64,000 nucleotides of DNA from Bacillota bacterium (GTDB lineage Bacteria; Bacillota; UBA4882; UBA8346), in the NCBI GenBank assembly GCA_023435565.1, contig JAEYRN010000100.1:48322-112321 (forward strand). Reading direction: 5' to 3'. Shown one piece after another: positions 28,086-37,553 of the stretch. The notes under the pieces were generated by a model. It did no database searches. It was not told the origin of the DNA and worked only from the letters and a program-made list of their open reading frames with translations. Made by a program: the position numbers and the translations under genes. The number at the start of each line of letters is the position of its first letter. The first letter of the stretch is position 1.

Positions 28086-30713
28086 ATGGCTGTGATTTCT
28101 GCCAAACAAGTACGGGCTGAATTTTTGGAATTTTTTAAAGAAAAGGGACATGCTATTGTTCCCAGCGCATCATTAATACCGGAAAATGATCCCACTTTAC
28201 TTTTTACAAATGCAGGGATGAACCAATTTAAAGATGTGTTTTTAGGTACAGGGACTAGAAGCTATAAACGAGCAGCCGATTCCCAAAAGTGTATCAGGGT
28301 AAGCGGTAAGCATAACGATCTGGAGGAAGTAGGTCGTGATACTTATCATCATACTTTTTTTGAAATGCTCGGGAATTGGTCATTTGGAGATTACTATAAA
28401 AAAGATGCAATTTTATGGGCCTGGGAATTACTGACTGAACGTTGGAAGCTCCCCAAGGAGAAGCTTTATGCGACCGTATACAAAACTGATGACGAAGCAG
28501 AGCGGCTCTGGCGGGATTGTACCGATATTAACCCCGAACATATAATGCAGTTCGCTGAGAAAGACAATTTCTGGGAGATGGGGGAGACGGGGCCTTGCGG
28601 ACCTTGTTCCGAGATTCATATTGACTTGGGTCCGGAGCGGTGCGATAAGGGACATATTCCTGGTCATGTTTGCGGAGTTAATCTGGGATGTGCCCGTTAT
28701 ATCGAACTTTGGAACCTGGTCTTTATCCAGTATAACCGTAAACCCGATGGGTCATTGGAAGAACTGCCCGCTAAACATGTGGATACCGGAATGGGTTTTG
28801 AGAGGATAGTCTCAGTTTTACAGCAGGAACGTTCTAACTATGATATCGATCTATTCCGAGAAATCATCAATGGAATAGAAACAGTTACCAACAGAAAGTA
28901 TACCGAACCTGAAAATCAGATAGCCTTTCGAGTAATTGCCGATCATATTCGGGCTTTGACGTTTGCTATTGCCGACGGCGCAATTCTTTCCAATGAGGGA
29001 CGAGGTTATGTTTTACGACGTATCTTAAGACGGGCGGCCCGTTTTGGACGGACACTGGGTATGGAAGAACCATTCTTGTATCGGGTTGTACCCTATTTAG
29101 TCAAAGCTATGGGAGACGCTTATCCGGAACTTAAAGAGAAACAAAAACATTGTGAAATGGTGATTAAAGCTGAAGAAGAAGGATTCAATCGGACCCTTGA
29201 CAAGGGGATCGAGCTTTTCGAGGAGATTGCCACCCGGTTGAAGGATCAAAGATCGGAAACGATCACCGGTGTTGATGCATTTAAACTATACGATACTTAC
29301 GGGTTTCCTCTGGATTTAACCCAATTAATGGCTGAGGAAAAAGGGTTAACAGTTGATATCAATGGTTTTAATCAGGAGATGGATAAACAGAGGGCTAAAG
29401 CGAGAGAAAGCGGTAAGTTCGTAATGAGCGAGGATTTAACCAAGTGGGAGACGGTGAGAGAAACCCCGCATTCTCGATTTTACGGTTATGAAAGTCTTAC
29501 CGGAGAAGCCGAGCTTTGTTTAATTGGCGAAGACGAACAATACTGGCGGCTTGTTTTTAATGAAACTCCATTTTATGGCGAATCGGGAGGGCAAGTCGGA
29601 GATGTTGGAACGGTTGAGGCCGGAGGAAGATCTTATCAAGTAGTTGATACCATTAAGCAGAATGAAAGAATTGTTCATTTGGTTAAAAAAGCAGATAATT
29701 TTCCAAAAGCAGGTAATTTTTCTTTAAAGGTTAATTCGAATCAGCGTAGAGATACAGCTTGTAATCATTCCGCAACCCATTTATTACAAGCCGCTTTGAG
29801 AAAAATCTTGGGAGAACACGTTAACCAAGCAGGTTCTTTAGTCACTCCGGAAAGGTTACGTTTTGATTTTAGCCATTTTGAAAAAGTACCTGATGAAAAA
29901 TTACGCCAAATTGAAGAGATCGTTAATGATATTATCGGTCAGGCAGTGCCGGTTTGTGCTGTTGAAAAAAGCTATCAAGAAGCGATTGCCGCCGGGGTTA
30001 CCGCATTATTTGGGGAAAAATACGGTGACCGGGTCCGGGTTGTTTCAGTAAACGGTTTTAGCAGTGAGTTGTGCGGCGGTACTCATATTAGCAATACTGC
30101 TCAAATTAGATTGTTTAGAATCTTATCGGAAAGTAGTGTTGCTACCGGTATTCGGAGAATTGAGGCCGTAACGGGGACGGAAGCTTTGAAACTTTATAAC
30201 CGGGAAAGGGAAGCTTTCAATGAAATCTGTCAATCTTTAAAGACGGATTCCGGTCAAGCGGTAGCAAAATTAAATAGTTTAATTGAAGATAACCTTAAAT
30301 ACCAAAAAGAATTGGCTAAAGTTAATCAAGATCAGGCATCCGGGCAAATTAAACAGTTGTTTGACAATATTAAGACAAGTAACGGAGCAAAATATGTTAC
30401 GGCCAGGATTGATGGGTTAAGTATGGAGTTACTTCGCGATGCCGTTGATAAACTACGTGACCAAATGGGAACCGGAGTGGCGGCGTTGGGGTCGGTTAAT
30501 GAGGGGAAAGTGGCATTTGTAGTTGGAGTTACCAAAGACTTGACCAGTAAAGTTCAGGCCGGCTCGATCATTAAAACAATTGCCGCTGAGACTGGCGGTA
30601 GCGGTGGTGGCCGTCCCGATCTAGCCCAAGCCGGAGGCAAGGATGCTTCTAAAATTGATCAAGCTTTACAAGCAGGAGAGAGAATGATCGTTGAAATATT
30701 GAAGCAGGTATAA
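28086..30713 (+). CDS. alaS: Alanyl-tRNA synthetase
   Basis: A full-length class II synthetase of 875 residues that charges tRNA-Ala. Visible are the N-terminal catalytic core (FTNAGMNQFKDVFLG, FFEMLGNWSFGDYYKK), the editing domain zinc ligands NHSATHLLQ and CGGTHI, and the C-terminal C-Ala domain with GGSGGGRPDLAQAGG. The ATG follows GAGGAGAG. The 283-base gap upstream (27803-28085) shows no T-box leader features. It is probably monocistronic. Confidence 0.97.
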   Translation: MAVISAKQVRAEFLEFFKEKGHAIVPSASLIPENDPTLLFTNAGMNQFKDVFLGTGTRSYKRAADSQKCIRVSGKHNDLEEVGRDTYHHTFFEMLGNWSFGDYYKKDAILWAWELLTERWKLPKEKLYATVYKTDDEAERLWRDCTDINPEHIMQFAEKDNFWEMGETGPCGPCSEIHIDLGPERCDKGHIPGHVCGVNLGCARYIELWNLVFIQYNRKPDGSLEELPAKHVDTGMGFERIVSVLQQERSNYDIDLFREIINGIETVTNRKYTEPENQIAFRVIADHIRALTFAIADGAILSNEGRGYVLRRILRRAARFGRTLGMEEPFLYRVVPYLVKAMGDAYPELKEKQKHCEMVIKAEEEGFNRTLDKGIELFEEIATRLKDQRSETITGVDAFKLYDTYGFPLDLTQLMAEEKGLTVDINGFNQEMDKQRAKARESGKFVMSEDLTKWETVRETPHSRFYGYESLTGEAELCLIGEDEQYWRLVFNETPFYGESGGQVGDVGTVEAGGRSYQVVDTIKQNERIVHLVKKADNFPKAGNFSLKVNSNQRRDTACNHSATHLLQAALRKILGEHVNQAGSLVTPERLRFDFSHFEKVPDEKLRQIEEIVNDIIGQAVPVCAVEKSYQEAIAAGVTALFGEKYGDRVRVVSVNGFSSELCGGTHISNTAQIRLFRILSESSVATGIRRIEAVTGTEALKLYNREREAFNEICQSLKTDSGQAVAKLNSLIEDNLKYQKELAKVNQDQASGQIKQLFDNIKTSNGAKYVTARIDGLSMELLRDAVDKLRDQMGTGVAALGSVNEGKVAFVVGVTKDLTSKVQAGSIIKTIAAETGGSGGGRPDLAQAGGKDASKIDQALQAGERMIVEILKQV

Positions 30714-30865
30714 TTTAATTTACAATGTACAATGTACAATTTACAATTAGTCTTTGCTTATACATGAAAGAAGCCTTTCAGTTAATTTGGACAATTTTTT
30801 TAGCTTGAAAAAATGAATAAACTGTAAGGGCTGCAGGGAATATTTATCAATATTTAAATAGTGGA

Positions 30866-31696
30866 GTGAACTTTTTGTACCTAGTAGACTATCATATTCA
30901 TACTAAACGTTGCGGACATGCCTGTGGAGAGGATTGGGAGTATGTTGAGGCGGCCTTAGGAAAAGGCCTTAAAGAAATGGGATTTTCCGATCATGTGCCT
31001 CGTTTCTATGACCCGCCTTCTCCCGGAGTAAAAGTAACCGAGCGGGGGATGACCCGTGAAGAATTAGACGATTATATCGAGTCGATGTTGTCTTTGCGCC
31101 AACGTTATGGGGAAATAGCAATCAAATTGGGTTTGGAAGTTGATTTCGTTCCCGGTTGGGAGAAGGAGACCGAGGCTATAACCACTCAATATCCTTGGGA
31201 TTACATTATCGGTTCCGTCCATTTTATATCCGAGTGGAGTTACGGTTATATCGCCAATGAGAAAGAACACGGACCGGAAGAAGTATATCCGGTATACTTC
31301 GACCGGTTAGCTCAGGCAGCCGAAAGTGGACTCTTCGATATTCTGGCCCATGTTGATTTACCAAAACGTTCCTTTCCTCGTTTAAACTCGGAACTAATGG
31401 CAGAACTTCACCAAGATTTAGCGGTTCGGTTAGGTAAAGCGGGTGCGGTAATTGAATTAAATTCATATGGAGTTAGAGGTTCAAAACTAGGCGATGTCGG
31501 GGTATATCCCGACCGGGAACTTTTACGTCTATGCCGCCAGCATGGAGTGAGAGTGACTGTGGGTTCGGATGCCCATCGGCCTCGGGATGTGGGCGCCGAT
31601 TTTGATCGAGTTACTGAATTACTTACTGATGTAGGCTATCAGGAGATTGTTATCTTTAACAAGAGAAAGCTAGGTTCGGTGAAATGGGGGGAATAA
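30866..31696 (+). CDS. hisK: PHP-domain histidinol-phosphatase
   Basis: A 276-residue PHP-superfamily phosphoesterase. The metal site is built from DYHIHTKRCGHA near the N-terminus, GFSDHVP, the GLEVDF strand, SVHF, HVDLPKR and the C-terminal GSDAHRPRDVG. This order matches the HisK (HolPase, PHP type) family that dephosphorylates histidinol phosphate in Gram-positives. No other his gene is near. The start is GTG at 30866 with a weak ribosome site; the family N-terminus fits. A tandem-like AT repeat (TACAATGTACAATGTACAAT) lies upstream at about 30719-30748. Confidence 0.85.
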   Translation: MNFLYLVDYHIHTKRCGHACGEDWEYVEAALGKGLKEMGFSDHVPRFYDPPSPGVKVTERGMTREELDDYIESMLSLRQRYGEIAIKLGLEVDFVPGWEKETEAITTQYPWDYIIGSVHFISEWSYGYIANEKEHGPEEVYPVYFDRLAQAAESGLFDILAHVDLPKRSFPRLNSELMAELHQDLAVRLGKAGAVIELNSYGVRGSKLGDVGVYPDRELLRLCRQHGVRVTVGSDAHRPRDVGADFDRVTELLTDVGYQEIVIFNKRKLGSVKWGE

Positions 31697-31801
31697 CTCC
31701 CCTTTTTTTGTTTAACCGTATATTTGATTCCAAGAATCCCAATAATGTTGTGGGTAAGTCTTTACTGGCTCCGAAGGAGTTAGCCAGAGGAGGGATTTTT
31801 G

Positions 31802-32557
31802 GTGATCAAAAACTTTTTCATAAAAATGCTTCTTTCAGTAGGGTTTTTATTACTTTTTTCAGTTAAATTCGTGGATGTAACAATCGGTGAAAAATTATAC
31901 GAGTATCCATTGGAGACTGCATGGAAGGCAACGGGGATTCCTCTCCGTGAAGTTGAAACCGAAGCTTGGATGAGATTAAATAACCGGAGAATCAGTTTTT
32001 ATGAATTAAAGGAGGTTGCCGGTGAAATCCAAAAAAAATTAAAACTTCGCGCAAAAACCAAAATGGTAACCGGAGAACAGGATGATTTTGGTTATTTATC
32101 ATTCGAAGGGGTTCAACCCAATGGGACAAATGTCACAATTACAATTCAATCCATCAGCAGCGGAGATTACAATGAGACACAACTGGGAGTGAACACTGTT
32201 TATACCGGTGAGATGAATAACTTACGCGGATATATCCAAGATTTACAGGAACAACTTGCCAGTCTAGGGTCTAATCTGGATTTTAATGTGATCTTTAGCG
32301 GTGAGCGTTCAGGAAAAATTTCACAGACATTGGTAAGAGAGTTATCGGGAAGGGCTTTCCGTAAAATTAATGCCGAATTGATAGATTCGGCTTTTGAAGA
32401 AGGTAATAGTTATCAAAAAGCTTATAGTAAATTAATAAAGGATTCTGTTGAAATTGACACTCGTCCGGTAAATATTGAGTTTGACACTAGATATGATCAA
32501 AATCAAAACATTACTCAAATCATTTTGGCAACACCTAGAGCAACTGATGGAGTATGA
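31802..32557 (+). CDS. YwmB-family secreted protein
   Basis: About 251 residues with an N-terminal signal peptide (FFIKMLLSVGFLLLFSVKF) and then an exported domain with the YwmB look: AWMRLNNRRISF, a long beta-hairpin region, and NVYTGEMN-like strands. YwmB-like proteins of Bacillota are cell-envelope proteins of unknown function. The GTG at 31802 has AGGAGGG six bases upstream and is preferred to the TTG directly before it. A short hairpin (CTGGCT/AGCCAG, about 31766-31788) lies immediately ahead of the ribosome site and might affect translation. Confidence 0.75.
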   Translation: MIKNFFIKMLLSVGFLLLFSVKFVDVTIGEKLYEYPLETAWKATGIPLREVETEAWMRLNNRRISFYELKEVAGEIQKKLKLRAKTKMVTGEQDDFGYLSFEGVQPNGTNVTITIQSISSGDYNETQLGVNTVYTGEMNNLRGYIQDLQEQLASLGSNLDFNVIFSGERSGKISQTLVRELSGRAFRKINAELIDSAFEEGNSYQKAYSKLIKDSVEIDTRPVNIEFDTRYDQNQNITQIILATPRATDGV

Positions 32558-32559
32558 AT

Positions 32560-33192
32560 TTAGTAATTTATTTCCTTTAATCTCCAGCCGGTGATGCCGG
32601 TGAAGAGAGGGACACCAAGAGGCTCATATTCAAGGATTAAAGGATTCTTTAGATTATTCCAGACTATCATACCTTTATTGAGTTTTAGAGCATGAACCAC
32701 TTCCGGTTTACCGTTAATAGTTAAAGGAAAAACAATTCGTTCCTTAACTTTTAGTGAAGTAGCAACCCAATTAATGGCGCCGGTACCGCCTTCCTTAAAA
32801 TTACGGGCTATACCTTTTTCCCGTAATTCTTTCAATACTTCCTGTGAGATCCAAGGGGCCGTATCGTCGGTCGCCTTGGACTCCTCATTTTTGTACCAAG
32901 GATTAAAATCGCGACTATACTTCAGATCAGTCAAAATCCTGGTTCCGGAGGAATCCCCTTCCTCGGCTTGGGGCCGGACCCAGGTATAGGTGAGCGACTC
33001 GGGAAAAGAACTCCGGACCACAGTTAGGTTCCATGGATTTTCTTCCTGGACAACATGTTCAAATATATACTTAAAGGTCAAGCACATTCCGGTTTGGATC
33101 GGATAATAATCCTCGACGGTTTCGGCAATGGTTGTCGAAATTATTGAAATAATGCTAATCAAAACCAGCACGGTAAATAAGTAACGTTTCAT
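32560..33192 (-). CDS. Secreted protein of unknown function
   Basis: About 210 residues. The ATG at 33192 follows AAAGGGGT and starts a signal peptide (MKRYLFTVLVLISII, cleavage after TTIAE or nearby). Upstream in-frame codons would add a tail that spoils the signal. The mature protein is Trp/Tyr-rich with beta-type alternation, e.g. PIQTGMCLTFKYIFEH, followed by LTINGKPEVVHALKL and a final GWRLKEINY. No enzyme motif is evident. Its stop lies three bases from the convergent YwmB-like stop. Confidence 0.7.
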   Translation of the reverse strand: MKRYLFTVLVLISIISIISTTIAETVEDYYPIQTGMCLTFKYIFEHVVQEENPWNLTVVRSSFPESLTYTWVRPQAEEGDSSGTRILTDLKYSRDFNPWYKNEESKATDDTAPWISQEVLKELREKGIARNFKEGGTGAINWVATSLKVKERIVFPLTINGKPEVVHALKLNKGMIVWNNLKNPLILEYEPLGVPLFTGITGWRLKEINY

Positions 33193-33330
33193 TCGTCGAT
33201 ACCCCTTTATTACATTATAAACCTTATAAAAGTAATTCCTAACCAGAATATTCAATTTACATTCAAACATTCCTTTTGGTTGACGGTAATAAATTTAAAA
33301 TGATCAGGCTAATGATGAAAATTGGGTTTG

Positions 33331-33359
33331 TTGTCCTATAGTGGCCCCTGTGTTATAAT
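33331..33359 (+). promoter_or_regulatory. Sigma-A type promoter for the coaX operon
   Basis: TTGTCC (33331-33336), a 17-base spacer and a perfect TATAAT (33354-33359) lie 37 bases before the coaX ATG. Confidence 0.7.
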
Positions 33360-33395
33360 TAGGATAGTTTTTTATGAAAAGGAAGAGTGAAGCTT

Positions 33396-34160
33396 ATGCT
33401 TTTGGTTTTCGATATCGGTAATACTCAAACCGTTGTTGGGGTATTTTTAGGAGATCAACTTATAGCCAGCTGGAGATTGGCGACTGATCGTCAGAAGACT
33501 CTTGATGAATTTGGCATTTTGCTAAAAAACTTATTCCATGACGCCAATCTGGAAGTCAACCGGATAAGAGCGGCAGTGATTTCCAGTGTTGTGCCTCCGG
33601 TAACCGGATTGTTCGAAGAGATGGTTATCAAATATTTTGGAGTATATCCATTAGTGGTGGGGCCGGGGATCAAAACCGGTCTTGCATTTAAATACGAAAA
33701 CCCAAGGGAAGTGGGAGCCGATCGAGTTGTGAACGCTGTTGCCGCAATTAAACTTTATGGACCTCCTTTAATTGTTGTTGACTTTGGAACGGCGACTACT
33801 TTTTGCGCTATAGCACCGAACGGAGAATACCAAGGCGGAGCGATTGCGCCGGGTTTGGGTATCTCCAGTGAAGCTTTGTTTCAACGAACAGCCAAGCTGC
33901 CCAAGATTGAAGTTGAAAAGCCTAAAAGCATTATAGGTAGAAATACCATTCACGCTATGCAAGCAGGTCTATTTTACGGATATTTAGGTTTGGTTGAGGG
34001 GATAATCTCCCGGATGAAGATAGAAATGAATTGCAGTCCCCAGATAATTGCCACCGGAGGATTAGCAAAATTGATCGGGGAAAGCACAAAAATGATTGAT
34101 AAGATTGAACCGGATTTAACCTTACATGGGCTTCGTTTAATTAATGAATTGAATATATGA
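33396..34160 (+). CDS. coaX: Type III pantothenate kinase
   Basis: About 254 residues. It phosphorylates pantothenate in the first step of CoA synthesis. Family motifs are the N-terminal phosphate loop VFDIGNTQTVVG, the pantothenate loop GADRVVNAVAA, DFGTATTFCA and GGAIAPGLGIS. The ATG at 33396 is preferred to the GTG at 33387 because GGAAG lies about ten bases before it and because the protein then opens directly with the phosphate-loop strand. It is first in a run with hflX and dusB, 20 bases before hflX. Confidence 0.95.
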   Translation: MLLVFDIGNTQTVVGVFLGDQLIASWRLATDRQKTLDEFGILLKNLFHDANLEVNRIRAAVISSVVPPVTGLFEEMVIKYFGVYPLVVGPGIKTGLAFKYENPREVGADRVVNAVAAIKLYGPPLIVVDFGTATTFCAIAPNGEYQGGAIAPGLGISSEALFQRTAKLPKIEVEKPKSIIGRNTIHAMQAGLFYGYLGLVEGIISRMKIEMNCSPQIIATGGLAKLIGESTKMIDKIEPDLTLHGLRLINELNI

Positions 34161-34180
34161 AATAGGAATTAAGAAAATTA

Positions 34181-35551
34181 ATGGCTCAAAACGATGAATT
34201 AAAAGAACAAGCAATATTAATCGGTATTAACGGGTTTCGGTATAGCGGCGTTGACTTTGAGTTTGTCTGGAGTGAATTTATTGAACTGGCAAAGGCTGCA
34301 GGGGCCAAACCTACGGCGCAGGTGATTCAGATACGTTCAAACCCCGACCCCGCGTTTTTTCTCGGCTCTGGTAAGGCTGAGGAGTTATCTAAGCTGGTCC
34401 GTGAGAGTTCAGCAGACTTAATAGTATCCTTGCAGGAACTTTCTCCGGTACAAGTGAGGAATTTAGAGGATTTAACCGGGGTCCGAGTGTTGGATCGGAC
34501 CGATCTTATTCTGGATATTTTTGCCCAACGCGCCAAAACTAAGGAAGGTAAACTCCAAGTTGAGTTGGCGCAGTTGAATTACATATTGCCAAGGTTAAGC
34601 GGCGGATTGGGCCGGGATTTATCACGTTTGGGCGGTGGCATCGGGACTAGAGGACCGGGAGAAACTAAGTTAGAGGTCGACCGGCGCCGGGTCCGGCAGC
34701 GGATTGCCGATCTCCGGAAAGAGCTTAAAAGAGTTGAACTTCACCGAAAAATTCAACGCCACCGCCGCGAAAAAAACGCAATTCCTACTGTGTCCCTGGT
34801 GGGGTATACCAATGCCGGGAAATCTACTTTATTTAACCGTTTAACCAACGCTGGGGTTTCCGCAGAGGGTCGTTTGTTTGATACTTTGGATCCGGTGTCG
34901 CGTTGTATTCAAATTTCCGACCGGGATGAGATTATCCTCCTGGATACGGTTGGATTTATCCGTGATCTACCACACCAACTGGTGGCTGCTTTCAAAGGAA
35001 CCTTAGAAGAGACGGTGCGTTCGACATTGCTGGTCCAAGTGTTGGATGGCGGAAGTCCGGAAATCATGGATCAGTACCTATCGGTCCAGAAAGTATTAAC
35101 CGAGTTAAACATTTTAAATAAAGAGATTATTACTGTTTTAAACAAATGTGATCTGATCGAACCCGGCCCGGTTTTAGAGAGATACACCAAGGAATGGTCG
35201 GCGATTGCGGTATCGGCTTTAACCGGGATCGGTATCGATGATTTGTTGGTTGAGATTAAAAATAAATTGGGAAAAACCGTTCAAACCTACCGGTTATTAA
35301 TTCCTTATACTAATGCCGGATTACTTGACTCTCTACACCGTAAAGCTAGTATTTTGGAAGAGACTTTTACCGAAGATGGGATTAAATTATTAGTTGAGAT
35401 GGAACAGTCATTTATCCATCAATACCAAGAATACTTAGATAATACTACCGATGCTTGTCAAACCAAATCAACTTCATTTTCATTATCTAACTTTGGTCAA
35501 CAGGAAGTTGACGGGGACGACTTACAAGAAGGCCCGGAATGTTTAAAATAG
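34181..35551 (+). CDS. hflX: GTPase HflX
   Basis: A 456-residue ribosome-associated GTPase. The HflX N-terminal domain (FLGSGKAEEL, LSPVQVRNLE, VLDRTDLILDIFAQRA) is followed by GGIGTRGPGETKLE, then the G domain with G1 GYTNAGKST, G3 DTVGFI and G4 NKCDLI. Length and order are normal for the family. It lies between coaX and dusB, and its stop overlaps the dusB start by 13 bases. Confidence 0.95.
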   Translation: MAQNDELKEQAILIGINGFRYSGVDFEFVWSEFIELAKAAGAKPTAQVIQIRSNPDPAFFLGSGKAEELSKLVRESSADLIVSLQELSPVQVRNLEDLTGVRVLDRTDLILDIFAQRAKTKEGKLQVELAQLNYILPRLSGGLGRDLSRLGGGIGTRGPGETKLEVDRRRVRQRIADLRKELKRVELHRKIQRHRREKNAIPTVSLVGYTNAGKSTLFNRLTNAGVSAEGRLFDTLDPVSRCIQISDRDEIILLDTVGFIRDLPHQLVAAFKGTLEETVRSTLLVQVLDGGSPEIMDQYLSVQKVLTELNILNKEIITVLNKCDLIEPGPVLERYTKEWSAIAVSALTGIGIDDLLVEIKNKLGKTVQTYRLLIPYTNAGLLDSLHRKASILEETFTEDGIKLLVEMEQSFIHQYQEYLDNTTDACQTKSTSFSLSNFGQQEVDGDDLQEGPECLK

Positions 35552-36522
35552 CATCATTACAATTGGCAAATCCGGTAATTTTGGCCCCCATGGCCGGAGT
35601 TACCGACCCTCCATTTCGAAAAATTGTCAGCCGATACCGTCCTGGACTGATTTGCGGGGAAATGATCAGTGCCATGGCCTTACATTATAACAGTAAAAGG
35701 ACTTGGGAATTGATCGGAGTTGATCAGGCTGTAAAACCTGTGAGTATTCAAATTTTTGGTTCCGATCCCCAAGTAATGGCTGAGGCTGCCCGGACTATAG
35801 AAACTGCCGGGGCGGACATCATCGATATTAATATGGGTTGTCCCGTGCCCAAAGTCGTTAAAAACGGTGAAGGCGCCGCTTTACTTAATAATCTTCCTTT
35901 GGCCCGCCGAATTATTGAAGCGGTGGTTAACTCTGTGCGGGTTCCGGTATCGGTCAAATGTCGTCTTGGATGGGACCAGGATCATTTTGTCGCAACTGAA
36001 CTAGCGAAGATAGCTGAAGTCTCAGGAGCAGCGATGATTACAGTCCATGGCCGAACTAGAGAACAGTACTATCATGGACAGGCGGACTGGGCAAAAATCG
36101 CGCTCGTTAAAAAGAATGTATCAATCCCGGTAATCGGAAACGGTGATATTGATTCGCCCCAGGCGGCTGAGGCGTTGCTTAATCAAACCCAATGTGACGG
36201 AGTAATGATAGGACAAGCAGCTATGGGGCGCCCATGGCTTTTTGGCCAGGTAGTAGTTTATCTGGAAAAAGGGCTTTTAATTCCTGAACCTTCACTAGAA
36301 GAGCGCTTTGAAATAATCGAAGAACATTTGGCGTTACAAGTTGCTTACTCCGGAGAAGAGCGGGGTATTAAAGAGATGCGAAAACATCTTGCCTGGTACT
36401 TTAAGGGCTTTCCCGGAGCGTCACGGATTAGAGACCAAGTTAATCATCTCACTTCATTAAAAGTAGTTCGAGAGGAAATTCAAAAATATAAAATGACCTT
36501 GATTCAATTAATTCAAGAATAA
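35539..36522 (+). CDS. dusB: tRNA-dihydrouridine synthase B
   Basis: A 327-residue FMN enzyme that reduces uridine in tRNA. Family signatures are LAPMAGVTDPPFR, GADIIDINMGCPVPKV, the catalytic-loop region VKCRLGWD, VHGRTREQYYHG, GNGDI and GQAAMGRPWLF. It overlaps the 3' end of hflX and is followed by a 73-base gap. The arrangement upstream of greA-lysS is common in Bacillota. Confidence 0.95.
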   Translation: MFKIASLQLANPVILAPMAGVTDPPFRKIVSRYRPGLICGEMISAMALHYNSKRTWELIGVDQAVKPVSIQIFGSDPQVMAEAARTIETAGADIIDINMGCPVPKVVKNGEGAALLNNLPLARRIIEAVVNSVRVPVSVKCRLGWDQDHFVATELAKIAEVSGAAMITVHGRTREQYYHGQADWAKIALVKKNVSIPVIGNGDIDSPQAAEALLNQTQCDGVMIGQAAMGRPWLFGQVVVYLEKGLLIPEPSLEERFEIIEEHLALQVAYSGEERGIKEMRKHLAWYFKGFPGASRIRDQVNHLTSLKVVREEIQKYKMTLIQLIQE

Positions 36523-36595
36523 TGATTAAAGCAACAGCTTAATTATCCTTATCATTCATTTTATTATTTCAACATAAGTAAAGCGGGGGAAAAAA

Positions 36596-37498
36596 GTGAA
36601 GCATATTGTTAGTGTCAGTTTAGGGAGTTCGAAGAGAGACCACCGAGTGGAATTAGAATTTTTCGGTGAGAAGGTAACGGTTGAGAGGATTGGAACCGAT
36701 GGGGACCTTTCAAAAGCCATTCAAATGATTAAAACATTCGACGGCAAAGTGGATGCTTTTGGAATGGGAGGAATCGATCTGTATCTTTTTGCCGGTCAAA
36801 AACGTTTTATGGTTCGGGATGCCGCTAAAATGGCCCGGGCAGCCCGGAAATCCCCAATTGTGGATGGAAGTGGATTAAAGAACACTCTGGAACGAAAAGT
36901 AGTCCAATTTTTGAATGATCAATTGGATTTAAAGCTGAAGGAGAAAAAGGTTTTGATGTCTTCTGCAGTCGACCGGTTCGGCATGGCCCAGGCTTTCAGC
37001 TCTGTCGGCTCGGATTTAATTTTTGGCGACTTAATTTTTGCTTTAGGGATACCAATTCCGATTAAAACTTTACATGGGTTAGAAAGGTTGGCCAACACTT
37101 TGTTACCGGTTATTACCAGGATGCCTTTTCAACTACTTTATCCGACCGGCTCCAAACAAGAGCATGATACGCCTAAGTATGCCAAATATTATGAAACCGC
37201 TGATATTATTGCCGGAGATTTTTTATATCTTAAAAAATATATGCCCCCTAAAATACCTGGGAAAATCATTGTTACTAATACCGTTACATCTGCTGACGTG
37301 GAGGAATTGAAACAAAAGGACGCCTCGCTTTTGGTGACTTCGACGCCTGAGTTTTCCGGCCGTTCATTCGGCACCAATGTTATGGAAGCTTTATTGGTGT
37401 CATTCTCCGGGAAGCGGCCTGAGGAATTAAGTGAAAACGATTATCTGCAATTATTGAAAAAAATGAATTTTGAACCACGGGTAGTTAAGTTGTCTTGA
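36596..37498 (+). CDS. Protein of the family annotated as quinate 5-dehydrogenase
   Basis: A 300-residue protein with the N-terminal MKHIVSVSLGSSKRDH and the internal DAFGMGGIDLYLF, which I associate with a clostridial family labelled quinate 5-dehydrogenase. I do not see a clear GxGxxG nucleotide loop in its usual place, so the enzymatic label is doubtful. The start is GTG after GGGGGAAAA. It lies between dusB and greA in apparent co-orientation, followed closely by an unknown gene (37554). A physiological link to shikimate metabolism is not supported by neighbours. Confidence 0.6.
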   Translation: MKHIVSVSLGSSKRDHRVELEFFGEKVTVERIGTDGDLSKAIQMIKTFDGKVDAFGMGGIDLYLFAGQKRFMVRDAAKMARAARKSPIVDGSGLKNTLERKVVQFLNDQLDLKLKEKKVLMSSAVDRFGMAQAFSSVGSDLIFGDLIFALGIPIPIKTLHGLERLANTLLPVITRMPFQLLYPTGSKQEHDTPKYAKYYETADIIAGDFLYLKKYMPPKIPGKIIVTNTVTSADVEELKQKDASLLVTSTPEFSGRSFGTNVMEALLVSFSGKRPEELSENDYLQLLKKMNFEPRVVKLS

Positions 37499-37553
37499 AA
37501 AAGGTATAAGTAAAATCCGTCTCTCATATTTAATGGATCAGAGGGGCGGTTTA